Below, piece after piece: positions 5,361 to 7,833 of a stretch of DNA of 7,833 bases. The DNA comes from JAAZNO01 sp012798275 (GTDB taxonomy: Bacteria > Chloroflexota > Anaerolineae > B4-G1 > SLSP01): contig DAOPQD010000129.1 of assembly GCA_035347995.1 (NCBI GenBank), positions 1 through 7,833 of the forward strand. Reading direction: 5' to 3'. Every line of letters starts with the position of its first letter. Position 1 is the first letter of the stretch. The translations under genes and the position numbers were made by a program. Below the pieces are notes generated by a model. It was given only the letters and a program-made list of their open reading frames with translations, did not search any database and was not told the DNA's origin.

Positions 5361-7634
5361 TCAGTCCCTGGGCTGGACGGCATAGACCACCTGAAAGCGA
5401 AACTTGTCCAGGGTGTGAGGTTCTTTGTCGTTCAGGGCTGCGCACAGCGCTTCCGCCGCCTGTTGCACGCTGGGGCGGTCGAAAGGTTTCAGCCACACAT
5501 AGAGGGTCTCACCTACCAGTTGGGCCCACGTTCCACGGTGCAGTATCTGATGCAGTACCACCCGGCGGTCTTTGCCGGTGTAGCTCTTTGACAAGATTTC
5601 CAACAGTTGCTCTTCGGCGTGGTAGGCCACCAGTTTCATCTCGTCGAAGAACCGCTTCCGTTCGAAGTTGCACTGTTCCAGAGGGGCCTCCAAGACCTGG
5701 CTGATGGGCACCTTCTTGGGCAGCGCCTTGAGCTCGGCTTTCAGACGGTCGATTTCCCGTCCCAGGCTGGCAATGCGGCGCACCAGCTTCTCCTGCTGAC
5801 CTTTGTAGGTCTCCAGACTGATGGTGTCCTGCTTGCGACGCAGCAGTTGTCCGCCCAACTCCCCCTGGCAACGGGCCTGTTCTACTTTGAGAGCTTTCTT
5901 CTTGGCCCGCAGGGCTTTGATCTGAGGATTGTCTACCAGGGGCTCCTCTCTCACGGCGTCAAAGGCATAGCCAGGGGAGTAGTCCAACTTCTTCTCGGCC
6001 CGCATGATCTTGAAGAAGTTCTCCTGCCCCCAGCGCAGGAGCATCAGGCGGACGATTTCCTGCGGCGAACGGCTCTTGTCGCTGCTGATGACGACCAGCC
6101 GGGCACCGGTTTTCAGGTCCAGGATGACCACGGCCCGGGTCCAGCCGTATCCCTCGAGGTACACCCCCATCTCCGTTAGCTTGAGTTGGACCTTGGTCGT
6201 CTTCAGGCGGATGAGATGGCGACGAAACCCTTCCTCAGGCAGTTGATCCACGATCTGGCGTAGTTCCTGATTCAACTCCAGCCAGGTGATCCAGTGGACC
6301 TTGAGCTCGTCCAGAAGCTTGAACAGGGCAGCACAGAAGCCGCCTCGGTCGAAGATCAAGGTCAACACCCCGTCTACCCAACGGTCGCCGACGATGGCCT
6401 TGACCTGGCTGATCATGCGGGGGATGACGGCCGTGAGTTGGTCTGAGGCGGGTGTCAGCAGGAAGAAGAACGGTCGTCCCTGCGGGTTATTGGCGTAGTA
6501 GGCCTGGTGTCCCTTCATCGCCAGGCGGCGGACGGTGAAGTACCCCTTGCGCACCATGTGGCGACCGAAGTAGGGGATGAAGTGGCCGTCAAGGTAGAGG
6601 ATTTCCCAGTCCACCACGCCCAGGGTGATGAGTTGCTGGGCCACTGCCAGAACGAAGGCTTCACTCCGCTCCACCGCCTGGACCGATTTGAGGAAGCGGC
6701 GCAACTTGTCCAGGCCAGGTCCCCGACGGCGACCCAGAAGTAGCCCGAAATCGGTGTAAAGCAGAGTACGGGTGGCCTCCAGGGAAGGCACGTTGAACAG
6801 GGCCAGGAAGAAGAAGGCCAAGGCCATTTGCAAGACGGTGTAGCCCAGGTCAGGCAGGCAGGAGAAGGTACGGGCCACCAGGCCGGCGAAGTCCAGATCG
6901 TGCAGAAAGGGCAAGGCCAGGAAGCCACCACCAAAGGCTGATTCAACGCCGTCCCGTAGGCGAGCCAAATACCGCCGGTCAGCAGCGGTGAGGGAGGGCA
7001 AGATGGGCTGCGAGGCTGCTGAGACCTCGTTCATCTCAGAGGACACTGCCATCTCACCTTCAGCCACTTCTGTCACCGTCAGAGGTGGGGTCTGACTCTC
7101 CCCGGCTTGCCCGCAAGCTGTCCTCTGGAGGCAAGGACGCACGTCCTGAAGGCAGCGTTGCACGTGGCGTTGGCTGACCTGTTCGGCTTCGCCTTCGTTG
7201 GCACTGGCTGTGACCTCTGCCCAAGTGGCCTCAGGTTGCGCCCAGGCTGTCTCCAGAGCCCGTTGTCGCCGTTCTGGGGTGAACTTCCAGGGCCCTTTGG
7301 GCCCCCGTTCAACGGGGATCAGGCTTCGGATCCCGGCGGTGCTGAAGGCGCTCACGGCGTCCCGCAGGGTACTGGATGGAATCCCCAGCCCTCGACTGAC
7401 TTCTGGCACCGTGGCCAACTCGTTCTTCACCAACTGGGCAGCCACCGATTTCATGGTCTCTCGGTCATCCAGGGCATACAACATGATGGGCTGGCCTTGG
7501 AACAGAATCGTACCCCGGCCGGACGCCTTGCGCAGTATCACCTGGGAGTTGAGACCAACCAGTTCCATCGGGACTGGCACATTAGCGATTGTTAAAGAAC
7601 TGGAAATGACATCTGTCTGAAGTTGTGGTATCAT
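5361..7634 (-). CDS. Large DDE transposase (about 757 residues)
   Basis: I prefer ATG 7632-7634 (MIPQLQTDVISS), although the frame is open from an ATG at 7716-7718, giving 785 residues; that upstream ATG sits at the very edge of the terminal repeat, has no Shine-Dalgarno site and would leave no room for a promoter. Numbering from 7634: helix-turn-helix-like region ~62-105 (KSVAAQLVKNELATVPEVSR, GIPSSTLRDAVSAF), a low-complexity linker ~140-210, then the catalytic core with Asp349 in ILYLDGHFIPYFG, Asp429 in LTLIFDRGGF and Glu538 in LLRWGQENFFKIMRAEKKLD. The Y/R-W-x-x-E-N-x-F-K pattern is typical of IS4-type transposases. Residues ~570-640 form a charged coiled coil, and a C-terminal domain ends ~757. 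Role: cutting and joining at the matching terminal repeats. The frame is intact and all three acidic residues are present, so it may be active. Confidence 0.85.
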   Translation of the reverse strand: MIPQLQTDVISSSLTIANVPVPMELVGLNSQVILRKASGRGTILFQGQPIMLYALDDRETMKSVAAQLVKNELATVPEVSRGLGIPSSTLRDAVSAFSTAGIRSLIPVERGPKGPWKFTPERRQRALETAWAQPEATWAEVTASANEGEAEQVSQRHVQRCLQDVRPCLQRTACGQAGESQTPPLTVTEVAEGEMAVSSEMNEVSAASQPILPSLTAADRRYLARLRDGVESAFGGGFLALPFLHDLDFAGLVARTFSCLPDLGYTVLQMALAFFFLALFNVPSLEATRTLLYTDFGLLLGRRRGPGLDKLRRFLKSVQAVERSEAFVLAVAQQLITLGVVDWEILYLDGHFIPYFGRHMVRKGYFTVRRLAMKGHQAYYANNPQGRPFFFLLTPASDQLTAVIPRMISQVKAIVGDRWVDGVLTLIFDRGGFCAALFKLLDELKVHWITWLELNQELRQIVDQLPEEGFRRHLIRLKTTKVQLKLTEMGVYLEGYGWTRAVVILDLKTGARLVVISSDKSRSPQEIVRLMLLRWGQENFFKIMRAEKKLDYSPGYAFDAVREEPLVDNPQIKALRAKKKALKVEQARCQGELGGQLLRRKQDTISLETYKGQQEKLVRRIASLGREIDRLKAELKALPKKVPISQVLEAPLEQCNFERKRFFDEMKLVAYHAEEQLLEILSKSYTGKDRRVVLHQILHRGTWAQLVGETLYVWLKPFDRPSVQQAAEALCAALNDKEPHTLDKFRFQVVYAVQPRD

Positions 7635-7722
7635 AGGGTTGCCCTGCCTGCGATTGCGGTTTGGGATTAGCAACCTATATGATACTGCAAAAGCGGGCAG
7701 AGCGCACGTTTGGGCCATTACC
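7635..7722 (-). promoter_or_regulatory. Leader of the large transposase gene, including an alternative N-terminal extension
   Basis: 88 bp between the right terminal repeat and the preferred start. Any transposase promoter should lie here. On the coding strand TATCATATAGG (about 7674-7684) is -10-like, but I see no good -35. GGCAGGG about 6-8 nt before ATG 7634 could be a weak Shine-Dalgarno site. The same stretch could instead encode 28 extra residues. Confidence 0.3.
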
Positions 7723-7833
7723 GCACGAGAAATTTTGTCACGCGCTCACTGCCCAGACGCAGTTTCAGTGGTAGTCTGAGGATACTCTCCTGCCAGCTCA
7801 GCCGGATGATGTCTTGGAACTGGATGAACTCTG
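7718..7833 (-). pseudogene. 3' fragment of an unrecognised gene cut by the 2.4-kb IS
   Basis: A minus-strand frame enters from the right edge and reads EFIQFQDIIRLSWQESILRL then PLKLRLGSER up to the IS boundary at 7740. It continues as VTKFLVR inside the terminal repeat and stops at TAA 7718-7720. The mix of hydrophobic and charged residues looks like true coding sequence, but the fragment is too short to name. Its stop overlaps the first possible ATG of the transposase frame (TAATG). Inferred: the gene's 3' part was replaced or separated by the IS. A chance open frame of this length (37 codons) cannot be excluded. Confidence 0.4.
7723..7740 (-). repeat. Right terminal inverted repeat of the 2.4-kb IS
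   Basis: On the minus strand TGACAAAATTTCTCGTGC reading inward; 17 of 18 positions match the left end at 5339-5356. Confidence 0.85.

Larger units (their letters stand above)
5339..7740 (-). mobile_element. Insertion sequence of ~2.4 kb with 18-bp terminal inverted repeats and a large DDE transposase
   Basis: Bounded by TGACAAAATTTCTCGCGC at 5339-5356 and its inverted partner at 7723-7740 (17 of 18 matching). It holds one transposase whose stop codon is 5 bp inside the left repeat, the tight packing typical of an IS. Similarity between the ends stops exactly at the T of TGACA. The flanking bases (GTAGTA left, CGCGCT right) share no direct repeat, so either this family leaves none or one flank has been rearranged. 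I cannot assign an IS family with certainty; the DDE layout suggests the broad IS4/IS1634-like group. Confidence 0.8.

Noticed and set aside
5251..5496. 81-codon minus-strand frame crossing the left end of the 2.4-kb IS
   Set aside because: Most of it is an out-of-frame reading of the transposase C-terminus; only the last ~28 codons outside the IS could be a gene remnant, noted under the inter-IS segment.
3985..7740. Composite transposon formed by the two insertion sequences
   Set aside because: The elements belong to different families with unrelated ends and enclose only 163 bp without a cargo gene.
1..7833. CRISPR array, tRNA or rRNA genes, phage or defence cassette
   Set aside because: I found no regularly spaced direct repeats, no cloverleaf-like or rRNA-like conserved stretches, and no genes of phage or defence type; everything outside the operon remnant is insertion sequence.

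Overview
All genes supported here lie on the minus strand, so transcription runs from the right edge to the left. The window looks like a GC-rich environmental bacterium, most plausibly a member of the Chloroflexota (Anaerolineae, Caldilinea or Roseiflexus type). That is an inference from the gene style: large multi-membrane YfhO-like and DUF2142-like proteins, the latter ending in repeated beta-sandwich domains, HEAT-repeat proteins, and an IS630 element. No rRNA or other taxonomic marker is present.

Left part (1-4003): three overlapping genes form an operon-like block. In transcription order they are (i) a 344-residue ORF at 2969-4003 that joins a HEAT-repeat fragment to an extracytoplasmic beta-sandwich region, (ii) a 768-residue GT-C/DUF2142-like membrane protein at 666-2972 with two beta-sandwich repeats at its C-terminus, and (iii) a YfhO-like membrane protein running off the left edge (1-669). 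The junctions are GTGA and ATGA overlaps, which suggests translational coupling. The membrane proteins probably act in surface polysaccharide or glycan assembly using lipid-linked sugars, but their substrates cannot be read from sequence.

Middle (3985-5173): an IS630-family element of 1189 bp. Its transposase is split into two frames at a run of seven A. The ends abut CCTA on one side and TAGG on the other, so the empty target can be rebuilt as CCTAGG with a duplicated TA. The element lies inside the HEAT-repeat reading frame, and the apparent start codon of the ORF at 2969-4003 is inside the element.

Right part (5339-7740): a second, unrelated insertion sequence of about 2.4 kb with 18-bp terminal inverted repeats (17 of 18 matching) and one large DDE transposase of about 757 residues. 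It shows no target duplication and follows a truncated gene fragment at the right edge. The 163 bp between the two elements hold no complete gene.

The window is best read as a surface-glycan membrane-protein operon whose upstream end has been eroded by two insertion sequences. I see no CRISPR array, tRNA, rRNA, defence system or clearly novel multi-gene system. The points most worth following up are the chimeric ORF, the split transposase with its slippery run, and the large transposase with matched ends.
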